Shown here piece by piece: positions 1 to 8,276 of a stretch of DNA of 64,000 nt. Origin of the DNA: a virus; IMG/VR virus record IMGVR_UViG_3300045999_008996, positions 124,001-188,000 of that record, one strand, 5' to 3'. The notes under the pieces were generated by a model, which saw nothing but the letters and a program-made list of their open reading frames with translations, was not told the origin of the DNA and did not search any database. Within the stretch, counting starts at the first letter, position 1. Each line of letters begins with the position of its first letter. A program made the position numbers and the translations under genes.

Positions 1-3000
1 AACAGATCTAAAGATTTCTAAAGAATTTGAAGTAACTGCTTGCTTGATTCTAAAGATTTCATTATTAATTAACAGATAATCGCCAAGATTTAATCCAAGA
101 GAGACCGCATTTGGAACATTCAATGTAGTTGAATCCAAATCAGTTGCAAGAATTGAAGTTCCAAGAGTTGTTGTAATTCCAGCATACTGATAATCTAAAC
201 GACCTGAACTATTTTCAGTATCTTTATCTAAGTTACCACCATAAGAAGTTAACGTAGGACGATAAGCATATAGAGTTCCTGTAGGTGAGATAGAAGTTGT
301 TGCACCAATACCAATATTAATATCTACAAGTGAATTTCCAACAGGACTATAAAGTTTTTTAACAATAAAATCTCCATTAAATGCAGATTGGTTTGCACCT
401 CTAATAACAACTTTATTATCAACTCTAAATCCATGACTGGTTGTAAATCCAACAGTTGCAAGTCCGGTTACAGAGTTATAAACAAACGTAGACACTCCTA
501 CGGTTTTCCCCGTAAATACATATCCAGAAGAAGCAGTTACTGTTGATCCTAATCCTACAGTTGAAAATCCGGAAATTGTCTCACTAGAAATTACATTAAT
601 TTCTTTTGTTTTACCTGTAGAAATTCCAGAAACTCTGTAAATTGTGTTATATTCAGAGTTTGATGTAGAGGGAATTCCAAAAATTTTAAGAGTGTCCTCA
701 ACATTATTAGAAATAGATTCAACTCTTACAACACCTATGGTGTGACTTGCAGTAGTTGCGACACCAACAACCGTAAGAGTATTTCCAATACCATATGCAG
801 AACCACCATCAATAATCTGAACTCCAGTGATTGCACCTGCAGTAACAGAAATTCTTGCAGTTGCATTTGCTCCTGTAGTCGATCCAGCAAAACCTACCAA
901 TCTAGCATTATAAAGATTTCCAGTAAAACTACCAGTCGATCCATAATTGCTACCACTACTTACAATACTAACTGTGGTGATTCCAGAAAGTCCATGATCA
1001 ATTGCAGTATAAATTGTGTGGGCGGTTCCGCTAGATGATTGAATATTCGTAATACCATACCCAACAATATAGGATTCTAAAGTCTCTTTAGTAATACTTT
1101 TTCGTGGATCATTTACTACAACTTTTCCAATAATGTCCGGAAGAGCATGAGAATCTGAAGCATCTAAATCAGATTCTGGATTGTCATTATTCGATTGTGG
1201 ATAAAGATTATCAATTGGTTGAGCGAATGATTCATCCCTAAATGGAGTAACTGTTGGTTTGTTTGAATAGTTAATTAGAGTCAAATAGTAAACACCATCT
1301 TGCACATTGGCAATGTATGGTTGAACTACTTGGGTTCTATAGACTTGATAGGTTTTTGTATATCTCTTTCTTCTAAAGTATGGAAGACTTGAAGTTCTGC
1401 TAGAAGTATCGTTTACAAAAGAACCAAGAGATGTTGTCACCGTATAAGTGAATTCCTTTGCACTTGGAATTGATGTTACGGTATATGTACCATTGTACCC
1501 TGAAGGAGATACATTAACGACTTCAATTTCTTCACCAACTTTTAAATTATGCGGAATTTCTGCACGAATTGTAACAGTGCCTGAAGAGTAAGAAGCATTT
1601 GCAATAAACTTAGGATTTCTAAGTAAAGTTGAATTTGAAATTGCACCAGAACTATTATAAAGTTGTCCAATTTCAGTAGTACCAGTTCCTATGATGTTGT
1701 TAGATTCTTGAAGAATAAATCCATCAGTCGGTGGTTTTGCTGTAGTAGAAGAATTTTTTGGAAGAACATAACGAACTCGATAGAGAGTATCAACTAAACT
1801 TCTAGAGTCTGGTTTACGTGTTACATAAGATCTTGTAGTTGCATCACCAAGACCCGAAACTCCTGAAGAATTAATTATGTTATAAATTCCATTATCTGTA
1901 GTATCTACGTTTACATACCACTGATTATCAAATTGAACTGGATGACCAATATCTCCTGGATTCTTATCAGAAACTCTACTTACAATACTTAAAGTTCCCC
2001 CTTTATTATTGATACTAATTGCATTTGCTGAAACAGATCCATTGATTGCACTACTTAAGGTTTTTGCAATTCTAATTTCATCCGTTCCAATTCCAGTTGC
2101 AGATTCTTTTGTAATTGCATAATAAATCTGATTCGCCTCTAGTCCATCGGGAAGATGTCCATCATCAGCAATAATACGAATTGATTCTCCATTTGAGAAT
2201 GAATGAGGTTCTGTTAATCTAAGAGTATTAGAATTAATACTGTTGATTCCAACTGGAGTCCTTAAAACAGTAAATAATTTCTCTGAAGAAGATTGAGTTG
2301 AATTATAAGGACCAAACGGCATTACAACTCTTGAGGAATAAGATGTAAGTGCTCCACCAACAAAAGATTGAATATTCAATCTTTCATTTTGCTTTGCTCC
2401 AATATGATAACCTTCAATTAATACTTTTGGTTGTACATTTTGATTAGTCTCACCATAGAGATAAAGATGTGAAGTTGTGCCGGCACCTGCAGATTTTGAT
2501 GTGGTAACTCCAACATCAATTGCACCAAACTCCACACTAATTTCGACATCTTCAATTTCTTTTGGGGGAATTATGTGGGTAATATATCCGTAATCATCTT
2601 GAGAGAATGCCTCTCTCTTAAATCCACTAGCTACTAACGCTTTCGCACCGAAGTTTGAGTTAGAATTATTGATTGCAAGATCGCCACCATTTTCTGCTAC
2701 AAAGTGCTGAGCATATCCAATAGCAAAAACAGAAACTAATTGTAAAAATGAGTCGTTTGTTGCTTTAATATGGAAGTTTTCATATGTAGGTTTGAATCTG
2801 GATCTAGAATCTATATTAAGATTGCTTAGTTTTGTTGAGTCCTTATATTCTCCTGCGCTAGCATCATATTTTACAAATGCATTTTCGTCTTTTTGAAGTC
2901 CAATACCAGTGTATTGAGCAACGACCATAGATTTAAATCCTGTTGCTTTATCACCATCCGCAAGTAATCCACACATTCCGTAAACAGAACGTACAGAGAT

Positions 3001-4167
3001 GTTAAAAATGTATGGAGATGCTGAAGTAACTGTATCAACAACAAGATTTAAAGTTGCTCCTGTTGGAGTTGGAAGTGGATTTACTGGTGTATTTTGTGTT
3101 TTATATGTAATTCTTGTACTACTCAATACACTATTAATCACGTATTGCCCATTATAACCATCAACACTCATTCCACTGATTTGAATTGGACTATCAACAC
3201 TCAAACCTTCAATAGTGTTTGCAAGATCCACCGTGATTGTATTTGTCGCTGTTGGGACTGTCCCTCCCCCAGCACGAATACTTGTAATACCTACAGAAGC
3301 ACCTTTTGGACCTACAATACGATATTCATCAATAACTGGTTGAATGTCTACAGTTCCTGCACCATAATCTGGAGTAATTTCTCTTCCCGAAGAAGCACCA
3401 TAAACTGCAGCGACCTTCTCATAATACATGTCTAGATCAGTTCTGGCAGTCCAACCAGATGTTGTCTCATTATATGTAAGAAAATCATCGTTAATTTTTA
3501 CGATATTTACACCATCAGCATATTCAAATCCCGCAAGTTTATGATGAGAGAAATTAGGAACGAAAATATTGTCTGTATAGTCCTTATAGCAAGTTCCATT
3601 TGGATCAGCATCTAAAATAGTAAACTGCCAAAAATAACAAGCACCTGTTGTACGGAAAATAGAAGATCTTTCAATATTATCATTCTCTGGATTTGGAACA
3701 TACAAAGGACGAATCTTGGTCTTACGAAGATCCATACCAACAATTGATGTTCCCCTTGGAACTACAACGCCACCATGAACTGAATTGAGTTTATAAAGTG
3801 GATTATCTGGGTCTGTCAGATCAAACCGAGTATCTATGTCCCATTGACCTAAATTAGTAAGATTTGTTAAACCACTTCTTGCAGAATAAGTTCCTGTGCC
3901 TGTAGGAATATATCCAGGACGGTTATCTATAAGGTGGTCGCCTGGATATAATACAATTGTTGTTTTATTAAATCTATCGTTATTTAATCCACGCTGATAT
4001 GAAAATCTTGCTGCTTCAATCAGTGCTCTTTGAATAGTCTTAAACGGTCTTGTTAAACTATTTCCTGAGTTTTCAATACTGTCCGTCGAATCAAGACTAT
4101 TTGGATCAACATAAAGAATTGTTCCTCTTGCCGACTTCAGAAAATTATCGAGGCGTGAAAGACCCAT
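1..4167 (-). CDS. Giant virion structural protein, N-terminal 1389 residues (3' end outside window)
   Basis: The reverse strand is open without a stop from an ATG at 4165-4167 to the window edge. The N-terminus (MGLSRLDNFLKSARG, then TILYVDPNSLD and SLTRPFKTIQRALIEAA) looks like the start of a large cyanophage virion protein with a right-handed beta-helix/pectate-lyase-like character (FKTIQ.A, repeated V/I/T/G strands). The rest is Ser/Thr/Gly/Asn-rich with many short repeats such as GITTVSIVSSGSNYG, typical of tail fibre or baseplate appendage proteins. A late-type element GATAAATA lies 30 bases upstream, just after the terminator of the preceding gene. No T4 counterpart is recognised with certainty; virion localisation is inferred. 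Confidence 0.8.
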   Translation of the reverse strand, partial: MGLSRLDNFLKSARGTILYVDPNSLDSTDSIENSGNSLTRPFKTIQRALIEAARFSYQRGLNNDRFNKTTIVLYPGDHLIDNRPGYIPTGTGTYSARSGLTNLTNLGQWDIDTRFDLTDPDNPLYKLNSVHGGVVVPRGTSIVGMDLRKTKIRPLYVPNPENDNIERSSIFRTTGACYFWQFTILDADPNGTCYKDYTDNIFVPNFSHHKLAGFEYADGVNIVKINDDFLTYNETTSGWTARTDLDMYYEKVAAVYGASSGREITPDYGAGTVDIQPVIDEYRIVGPKGASVGITSIRAGGGTVPTATNTITVDLANTIEGLSVDSPIQISGMSVDGYNGQYVINSVLSSTRITYKTQNTPVNPLPTPTGATLNLVVDTVTSASPYIFNISVRSVYGMCGLLADGDKATGFKSMVVAQYTGIGLQKDENAFVKYDASAGEYKDSTKLSNLNIDSRSRFKPTYENFHIKATNDSFLQLVSVFAIGYAQHFVAENGGDLAINNSNSNFGAKALVASGFKREAFSQDDYGYITHIIPPKEIEDVEISVEFGAIDVGVTTSKSAGAGTTSHLYLYGETNQNVQPKVLIEGYHIGAKQNERLNIQSFVGGALTSYSSRVVMPFGPYNSTQSSSEKLFTVLRTPVGINSINSNTLRLTEPHSFSNGESIRIIADDGHLPDGLEANQIYYAITKESATGIGTDEIRIAKTLSSAINGSVSANAISINNKGGTLSIVSRVSDKNPGDIGHPVQFDNQWYVNVDTTDNGIYNIINSSGVSGLGDATTRSYVTRKPDSRSLVDTLYRVRYVLPKNSSTTAKPPTDGFILQESNNIIGTGTTEIGQLYNSSGAISNSTLLRNPKFIANASYSSGTVTIRAEIPHNLKVGEEIEVVNVSPSGYNGTYTVTSIPSAKEFTYTVTTSLGSFVNDTSSRTSSLPYFRRKRYTKTYQVYRTQVVQPYIANVQDGVYYLTLINYSNKPTVTPFRDESFAQPIDNLYPQSNNDNPESDLDASDSHALPDIIGKVVVNDPRKSITKETLESYIVGYGITNIQSSSGTAHTIYTAIDHGLSGITTVSIVSSGSNYGSTGSFTGNLYNARLVGFAGSTTGANATARISVTAGAITGVQIIDGGSAYGIGNTLTVVGVATTASHTIGVVRVESISNNVEDTLKIFGIPSTSNSEYNTIYRVSGISTGKTKEINVISSETISGFSTVGLGSTVTASSGYVFTGKTVGVSTFVYNSVTGLATVGFTTSHGFRVDNKVVIRGANQSAFNGDFIVKKLYSPVGNSLVDINIGIGATTSISPTGTLYAYRPTLTSYGGNLDKDTENSSGRLDYQYAGITTTLGTSILATDLDSTTLNVPNAVSLGLNLGDYLLINNEIFRIKQAVTSNSLEIFRSV

Positions 4168-4197
4168 CTTATTAATACTTATAGTTCCGTTATGGAT

Positions 4198-4205
4198 TAT
4201 TTATC
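4198..4205 (-). promoter_or_regulatory. T4-type late promoter element GATAAATA
   Basis: On the minus strand this reads GATAAATA, one base from the T4 late consensus TATAAATA, 30 bases before the ATG of the giant structural gene and just after a terminator hairpin. Confidence 0.6.
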
Positions 4206-4212
4206 ATACAAC

Positions 4213-4232
4213 AAAACCCTCCGAAGAGGGTT
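4213..4232 (-). terminator. Rho-independent terminator
   Basis: Seven-base-pair stem AACCCTC/GAGGGTT with a four-base loop, followed on the minus strand by TTTTGTTG. It ends the transcript of the Mom-like gene and separates it from the late virion gene. Confidence 0.75.
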
Positions 4233-4257
4233 CTGAAGTCACACGGAAGGGGTTTGG

Positions 4258-4887
4258 TTAAGTATCGCCTTGATTATTATACCACTTCTCTTCTTTCCAC
4301 GTCAACCTTTTTTGCAAGTCTTTATCAAATACCATCAAGTATCTATGCTTTCTACTTCTTTCTTTCCATTCACCCTCTATACCTTTAACAGAACCTCTGG
4401 AATGCTTGGTTCCATCAGCATAATAAAAGTCTTTTTTAGGGTCTGTTAAACCGTAGTAAGTAAAATTACAAGCTCTGTATATAACTCCAGTGTGGTGATT
4501 AGAGTCAGCGTAACTAAGAATAGCACGAACTGTGGCATCTTTTTTAAATCTCCTTATGCAACGACTGACGAACCAAGATGTGATATTATATTCCTCTTTT
4601 TGAACATCTGGATGAATACAGAGTCTTGATAACTCGTAGATTCCTTCCTGCTCGTGCCTTTGCAATCCAAATGCACCTACTGCAATTTCTGGAACTGGGA
4701 GACCAGTAAAAATGCAAGCACCAACAGACCCGCCAATATTAAGGATGTCTGTGAATGACTTTCTGTAAAGTGAGTAGTTATATCCACTTTTGAAATCTTT
4801 TGATTCGTCTTTAAGATAATGGTAGGTATAAAGAAGTTCTTTGATTTCTTCCTTACTTACTTTATCTAGGTAAAAATCAGATTTCAT
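4258..4887 (-). CDS. Mom-like DNA modification protein (GNAT fold)
   Basis: 209 residues. The pattern YELSRLCI (about 85-92), a helix ending in RRFKK, then ILSYAD, HHTGVIYRACNF and TYYGLT is the conserved core of the phage Mu Mom family, which has an acetyltransferase-like fold and converts adenine in DNA to a carbamoylmethylated form that resists restriction. This family assignment is from remembered motif order, not from a search. The upstream half (YHYL, then GA..FTG) also fits. It would act on phage DNA in the host cytoplasm. It is followed by a terminator and preceded by two tiny genes. An unrelated GNAT acetyltransferase is the main alternative. Confidence 0.65.
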   Translation of the reverse strand: MKSDFYLDKVSKEEIKELLYTYHYLKDESKDFKSGYNYSLYRKSFTDILNIGGSVGACIFTGLPVPEIAVGAFGLQRHEQEGIYELSRLCIHPDVQKEEYNITSWFVSRCIRRFKKDATVRAILSYADSNHHTGVIYRACNFTYYGLTDPKKDFYYADGTKHSRGSVKGIEGEWKERSRKHRYLMVFDKDLQKRLTWKEEKWYNNQGDT

Positions 4888-4896
4888 TAAGTATTT

Positions 4897-5070
4897 TTAC
4901 TCACTTTGTTTGCATTCTAACATATATTCCACTGTATTTGCTACATCATTCATAGCATCACGAAGATGTGGTTGTTGTCCAGATTCTTGTTTTAGAATAG
5001 GTCTGGAATCATCAGTAAGAATCCAACGCCACTGCTTCATAGATTCACAATACCACAGATTAATTTTCAT
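4897..5070 (-). CDS. Hypothetical small protein, 57 aa
   Basis: Starts at ATG 5068-5070 (MKINLWYCESMKQWRW) and overlaps the stop of the preceding gene by 11 bases (the ATGAAAATTAA junction). That translational-coupling overlap is why the shorter start is preferred over one further upstream that would run through the neighbouring gene. Trp/Tyr-rich N-terminus, acidic C-terminus. No function recognised. Confidence 0.6.
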   Translation of the reverse strand: MKINLWYCESMKQWRWILTDDSRPILKQESGQQPHLRDAMNDVANTVEYMLECKQSE

Positions 5071-5218
5071 GTTTGAAGTGCTCCAATTCGACCCAGTTAA
5101 GGAGGGTTTGGAATGCCCCGATAGAGGCAGGAGTGCAGTTATCTTCCTTAAGTTTTTGAACATAATATTCAAGTGCTTCAATGACCATTTGACGGTCTGT
5201 TTGCGAAATAAGTGACAT
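5060..5218 (-). CDS. Hypothetical small protein, 52 aa
   Basis: Start at ATG 5216-5218 (MSLISQTDRQMVIEALEYY). Any longer version would run into the tRNA-Thr gene. A predicted helical protein, coupled to the next gene by an 11-base overlap. No function recognised. Confidence 0.6.
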   Translation of the reverse strand: MSLISQTDRQMVIEALEYYVQKLKEDNCTPASIGAFQTLLNWVELEHFKHEN

Positions 5219-5235
5219 TGGAGTTATAGAACTCA

Positions 5236-5307
5236 AGCCCCCGACAAGATTTGAACTTGCGACATCGGCTTTACAAAAGCCGCGCTCTACCACTGAGCTA
5301 CAAGGGC
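5236..5307 (-). tRNA. tRNA-Thr (TGT)
   Basis: Cloverleaf on the minus strand with 5' GCCCTTG pairing with CGGGGGC (two G-U pairs). Anticodon loop TTTGTAA gives TGT (Thr, ACA). Confidence 0.9.
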
Positions 5308-5308
5308 A

Positions 5309-5578
5309 TTAATCAACAGGTAACATTTCTGGATTTTCCAGTTCCAAATCATATAAGAGTGGATGACATTCTTCAAGCATTAAGTAGTATGATGCCTGAT
5401 AAAGGTCTTCTGGTTCAAAACGTCTTTCGTTATCTGCTAATTTGATCAGTTCCAAATCAAATAAAGATTCTTTTGGAAGATCGTCAAAAGTAAAAGGAAT
5501 TTGGTTTATGAAATACAGAAGGACAATTTCAGTTCCGCGATTATACCAAACGTATCTGGCATCTATTCTGTATTTCAT
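5309..5578 (-). CDS. Hypothetical protein, 89 aa
   Basis: An acidic protein (MKYRIDARYVWYNRGTEIVL) lying between two tRNA genes, one base from tRNA-Thr. The aromatic N-terminus and acidic Leu-rich C-terminus suggest a compact helical fold. No known family recognised. Probably co-transcribed with the tRNAs from the promoter at 5722-5751 or 6193-6221. Confidence 0.65.
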   Translation of the reverse strand: MKYRIDARYVWYNRGTEIVLLYFINQIPFTFDDLPKESLFDLELIKLADNERRFEPEDLYQASYYLMLEECHPLLYDLELENPEMLPVD

Positions 5579-5620
5579 AGAATAGTCCTTTACTTTTGTT
5601 TATTTAGAGGTAGAACCTCA

Positions 5621-5693
5621 TACCCGTGGCCAGATTCGAACTGGCACTGGAAGCATTTTAAGTGCTCTGTCTCTGCCGTTGGACTACACGGGC
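5621..5693 (-). tRNA. tRNA-Leu (TAA)
   Basis: 5' GCCCGTG pairs with CACGGGT; T-arm GCCAG/CTGGC with TTCGAAT loop. An an ticodon loop CTTAAAA gives TAA (UUA). The variable region is short, unlike most Leu tRNAs, which are class II, so the amino-acid identity rests on the anticodon. Confidence 0.8.
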
Positions 5694-5700
5694 AAAAAAC

Positions 5701-5904
5701 TTACGCTTTGTAAGTAATAGGATTATACTTGATGTACTCCCAGAATGTCAACTTCATTTCTTTTTGTGACATTCCGCAGTGCTTTGCTGCTTTGGGAAGA
5801 TTCCACTTTGCAGAAAAGAGTGCTTCATTTGCCTCTTTTACATTTTCAGGAGTGGTTTTAACAGTCTCTTCTTTGAGGTCTTTGTATGAGATTTTGTAAA
5901 CCAT
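5701..5904 (-). CDS. Small HTH-like hypothetical protein, 67 aa
   Basis: Start chosen at MVYKISYKDLKEE (ATG 5902-5904); an ATG three codons upstream is also possible. The central stretch NLPKAAKHCGMSQKEMKLTF has the spacing of a helix-turn-helix, so a DNA-binding role is possible but unproven. The 3' part of the gene contains a consensus promoter for tRNA-Leu. Confidence 0.65.
   Translation of the reverse strand: MVYKISYKDLKEETVKTTPENVKEANEALFSAKWNLPKAAKHCGMSQKEMKLTFWEYIKYNPITYKA
5722..5751 (-). promoter_or_regulatory. Sigma-70-type promoter TTGACA-N18-TATAAT (intragenic)
   Basis: Both hexamers are perfect with an 18-base spacer. It lies inside the 3' end of the 67-aa gene and points to tRNA-Leu, whose 5' end is about 30 bases downstream. 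Confidence 0.6.
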
Positions 5905-5950
5905 GTTTTTCAAAAAAGTAATAAGGGCAATTTTTACCGGGAGATTTTTT

Positions 5951-5976
5951 TCGACCTTTTTGGATTTAAAGGTCGA
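5951..5976. other. 9-bp hairpin between small genes
   Basis: Perfect inverted repeat TCGACCTTT / AAAGGTCGA with an 8-base loop. The T-run follows on the plus strand, and the minus strand has an A-run instead. It is therefore either a plus-direction terminator in a region with no plus gene, or an RNA structure in the minus transcript. Confidence 0.4.
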
Positions 5977-5984
5977 TTTTGGTT

Positions 5985-6167
5985 TCAGAGTGGATTTGCG
6001 TATGAGAGAGTCTCTTCATCCACTGTAGCACGAACGAACTCTAGCACATTCATAAACTCATCTACCGTCTCACAGGTCACTTGTTTTTCTGACCCTTCAC
6101 TGGAGTACAGGTACACTGTACGCTTGATGGGGTCAACAACGCAGCGTGAGAGGTACTCGTCTTGCAT
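5985..6167 (-). CDS. Hypothetical small protein, 60 aa
   Basis: MQDEYLSRCVVDPIKRTVYL: a short protein with alternating beta-strand and helix character (TVYLYSSEGSEKQVTC, then DEFMNVLEFVRA). It is the first gene after the promoter at 6193-6221, so probably early. No function recognised. Confidence 0.65.
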   Translation of the reverse strand: MQDEYLSRCVVDPIKRTVYLYSSEGSEKQVTCETVDEFMNVLEFVRATVDEETLSYANPL

Positions 6168-6192
6168 TCGGTCGTCCGTTGATTACCCATGT

Positions 6193-6221
6193 ATCATAGC
6201 ACGGTCAGTCCGCCCTGTCAA
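6193..6221 (-). promoter_or_regulatory. Sigma-70-type promoter TTGACA-N17-TATGAT
   Basis: Perfect -35 and a 5/6 -10 with a 17-base spacer. It overlaps the 3' end of the virion gene at 6205-6903 and drives the small early genes and tRNAs below it. This allows early expression downstream of a late operon. Confidence 0.7.
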
Positions 6222-6903
6222 GCCCCTCCCATTGAGAATTTCTTCGATCATAGTCCCAACCACCAATTAAGAAGTTTTTATTACTGTCAGGGTAATCATT
6301 AGGTGTCTCCCCTTCATAAACAACATGAAGTTTCTCATCGTGATTCATTGGATTAACCCATCTTGCTGCCCAAACCTCGTAATAGCAATTGATATTTGCA
6401 CCAACTCCAGAACGAATAATAACTTTTCTACCCCATTCAATCCTATCAACTATTAAATCTTGAGAATATCCAATTTGAGTTAGAGTAACTGTGATTGTTT
6501 CTGGATCTATGAGACCATCCCAGTATTCTGGTAAGTCAATAGTATTTTCATCCTTAAGTTTTCCGCGAATATAAATTCCAGGTTCCGGTCCTTCCGCAAC
6601 AATGTGACGAATTCTTTTATTTTTATCTTTTACATGTGGAATATCGAATGCAGAAAGAACTTTATTTCCACTTGCAACTCCGTTCAGATTTCCATTAAAA
6701 ATTGGTGCTGTTGCTTGAGTATCAATTTGGAGATTTGCAAATCTTCCATTAACTTGAAGATATCTTGAGCAAGCATCAACAGGATAATCATCATCGCCTG
6801 TTGTAGATCTATGAATATAGTCATAACTTGGATGAGGAATTCCAACAACTGGTCCATCGCAGTTCTTGTTTCCAATATTTTTTGGTTCAAATCGATTTGC
6901 CAT
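6205..6903 (-). CDS. Virion protein, paralogue of the upstream gene
   Basis: 232 residues. The second half (from FDIPHVKDKNKRIRH, about residue 87) parallels the neighbour at 6906-7685: IR/LRH.....EGP, .Y.RG+.K, LPEYW, DLIV/VI, C.Y, YEGE.P.DYP and a final GG/G+.YD. The repeated module is common in cyanophage virion genes next to the hub; a baseplate or tail-fibre accessory role is inferred from position at the end of the gp26-gp5 operon. Two bases separate it from the upstream gene. Exact function unknown. Confidence 0.7.
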   Translation of the reverse strand: MANRFEPKNIGNKNCDGPVVGIPHPSYDYIHRSTTGDDDYPVDACSRYLQVNGRFANLQIDTQATAPIFNGNLNGVASGNKVLSAFDIPHVKDKNKRIRHIVAEGPEPGIYIRGKLKDENTIDLPEYWDGLIDPETITVTLTQIGYSQDLIVDRIEWGRKVIIRSGVGANINCYYEVWAARWVNPMNHDEKLHVVYEGETPNDYPDSNKNFLIGGWDYDRRNSQWEGLDRAD

Positions 6904-6905
6904 TC

Positions 6906-7685
6906 TTATTTCTCCTTAACGTCATAGTGATATCCGGAGATAGAATACTGATTATTATCTCCTGGATAATCTGCTGGACTTTCTCCGGGATATTCTGAAA
7001 TTAGTTTTTCACCATCTTTTCTTTCTGCCATAATGTAATAGAAACAATCTATTGGCATACCACCTTTTGCTTGAAGATATATTTTAGAGTCATCCCATCT
7101 TTTTATAATGACATCTTGATGAGAACCAATAGGGGTCAAATTAACAATGATTGTATTAATATCTACAAGATCTTTCCAATACTCTGGTAGGTGAATTTCT
7201 GTTTTATTTTTAACTCTTCCGCGAACATAAACATCATTTGAAGGTCCTTCTGGGCAAGTGTGTCTAAGTCTCCAACCTTCTTTTGTTGGATGAGGAATAT
7301 CAAAGTTTTTCTTTGCGGATAAGATATGCCCACCACAACGAGACATTACTTCTCCCTGAGCAACGATGTTATTTCCTGCAGCAATATTTTGAGAAACATC
7401 TAAATTGTCAAAGATTGCAGCATTTCCATCAATAGCAAGAGAATATGGGTTATTGACACCAGTGCATAACGTTCCAGGAACAATTGGCGGTATCGCTTCT
7501 TTATTTCTATTTGGTCCAACCATTAAGGTTGCATAGTTGAATGGAAACGATGAAGGTTCTCCAACAATTGCAGGTCCTTCAATATAAGCAGAACCTCTTG
7601 CTTCGAGAGGTCCTATACCTAAAGCAACAGGACTGCCCTCTCCAACAAATAATCTTTTTCCAACATATAAATCAGGTACTTTCAT
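6906..7685 (-). CDS. Virion protein with cyanophage FDIPHP module
   Basis: 259 residues. The N-terminal part is beta-rich (VGKRLFVGEGSPVALG). The C-terminal module starts at FDIPHPTKEGWRLRHTCPEGP (about 128) and runs through LPEYWKDLV, PIGSHQDVIIKRW and CFYYIMAERKDGEK to a YPGESPADYPG tail. The downstream gene carries a diverged copy, so the two arose by tandem duplication. Late operon; likely a baseplate or tail-tip accessory protein. No T4 counterpart recognised. Confidence 0.7.
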   Translation of the reverse strand: MKVPDLYVGKRLFVGEGSPVALGIGPLEARGSAYIEGPAIVGEPSSFPFNYATLMVGPNRNKEAIPPIVPGTLCTGVNNPYSLAIDGNAAIFDNLDVSQNIAAGNNIVAQGEVMSRCGGHILSAKKNFDIPHPTKEGWRLRHTCPEGPSNDVYVRGRVKNKTEIHLPEYWKDLVDINTIIVNLTPIGSHQDVIIKRWDDSKIYLQAKGGMPIDCFYYIMAERKDGEKLISEYPGESPADYPGDNNQYSISGYHYDVKEK

Positions 7686-7688
7686 ATT

Positions 7689-8276
7689 TTAAATCTTAAA
7701 TCTGTTTTCATTAGAAAAAATTCCACCTTTGGAACCTTTAATTTTAGTTGCGCCATCTGCACAATCAATCAAACCACCATAAATGTTGAGAATACCTTTA
7801 CCAATACACTCTACAGTTTTTTCTGAGAATATTTTGGTAGATACTTTACTATCTATATCGATTTGCTGAGACTTTAAAATAATTTTTTCATCGGAATCCA
7901 ATATTATGACACCTTTCTCATTCCCCGTCCCAGTTGCTCTTATGTCAACATTTTCAGCACAAATTCTTAATCTTCCCTTTGGAACATTAATTACAAAGTC
8001 ACCACTTTCTGCTTCAAAATAAACTCCAGGAACCTCTTTTGAAACATCAGCGGCAGCAATAACTTGATAAGTACCAGGACAACGATTTATTGTTCCCCCC
8101 TTTCTCCCTCCTTCGGCAGATCCATCAATATCCATTTGCATATAATGGCGTCCACCATCTGGACCAGTTCTGATCATAACTCCAGATTGAACATTATCAT
8201 CGTGGATATGTCCAAATCTTAATTCGCCGTGATGTGTTCCATATCTTATGGAATACCGATCTTTTTTCTGTGCCAT
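7689..8276 (-). CDS. Putative baseplate spike / needle beta-helix protein
   Basis: 195 residues, with a Gly/Asp/Ile-rich C-terminal half (ICAENVDIRATG, VIILDSDEKIILKSQQIDIDSK, ILNIYGG) whose strand periodicity resembles the triple-stranded beta-helix of the gp5 C-terminal domain or gpV-like spikes. Its stop overlaps the start of the gp5-like gene, and that gp5 lacks such a helix. I infer that this protein supplies the membrane-puncturing needle. Not proven from sequence alone. Confidence 0.6.
   Translation of the reverse strand: MAQKKDRYSIRYGTHHGELRFGHIHDDNVQSGVMIRTGPDGGRHYMQMDIDGSAEGGRKGGTINRCPGTYQVIAAADVSKEVPGVYFEAESGDFVINVPKGRLRICAENVDIRATGTGNEKGVIILDSDEKIILKSQQIDIDSKVSTKIFSEKTVECIGKGILNIYGGLIDCADGATKIKGSKGGIFSNENRFKI

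Noticed and set aside
742-3435. Plus-strand ORFs of 98 and 113 codons
   Set aside because: They are Ser/Thr/Cys/Asn-rich shadows of the continuous minus-strand giant structural gene.
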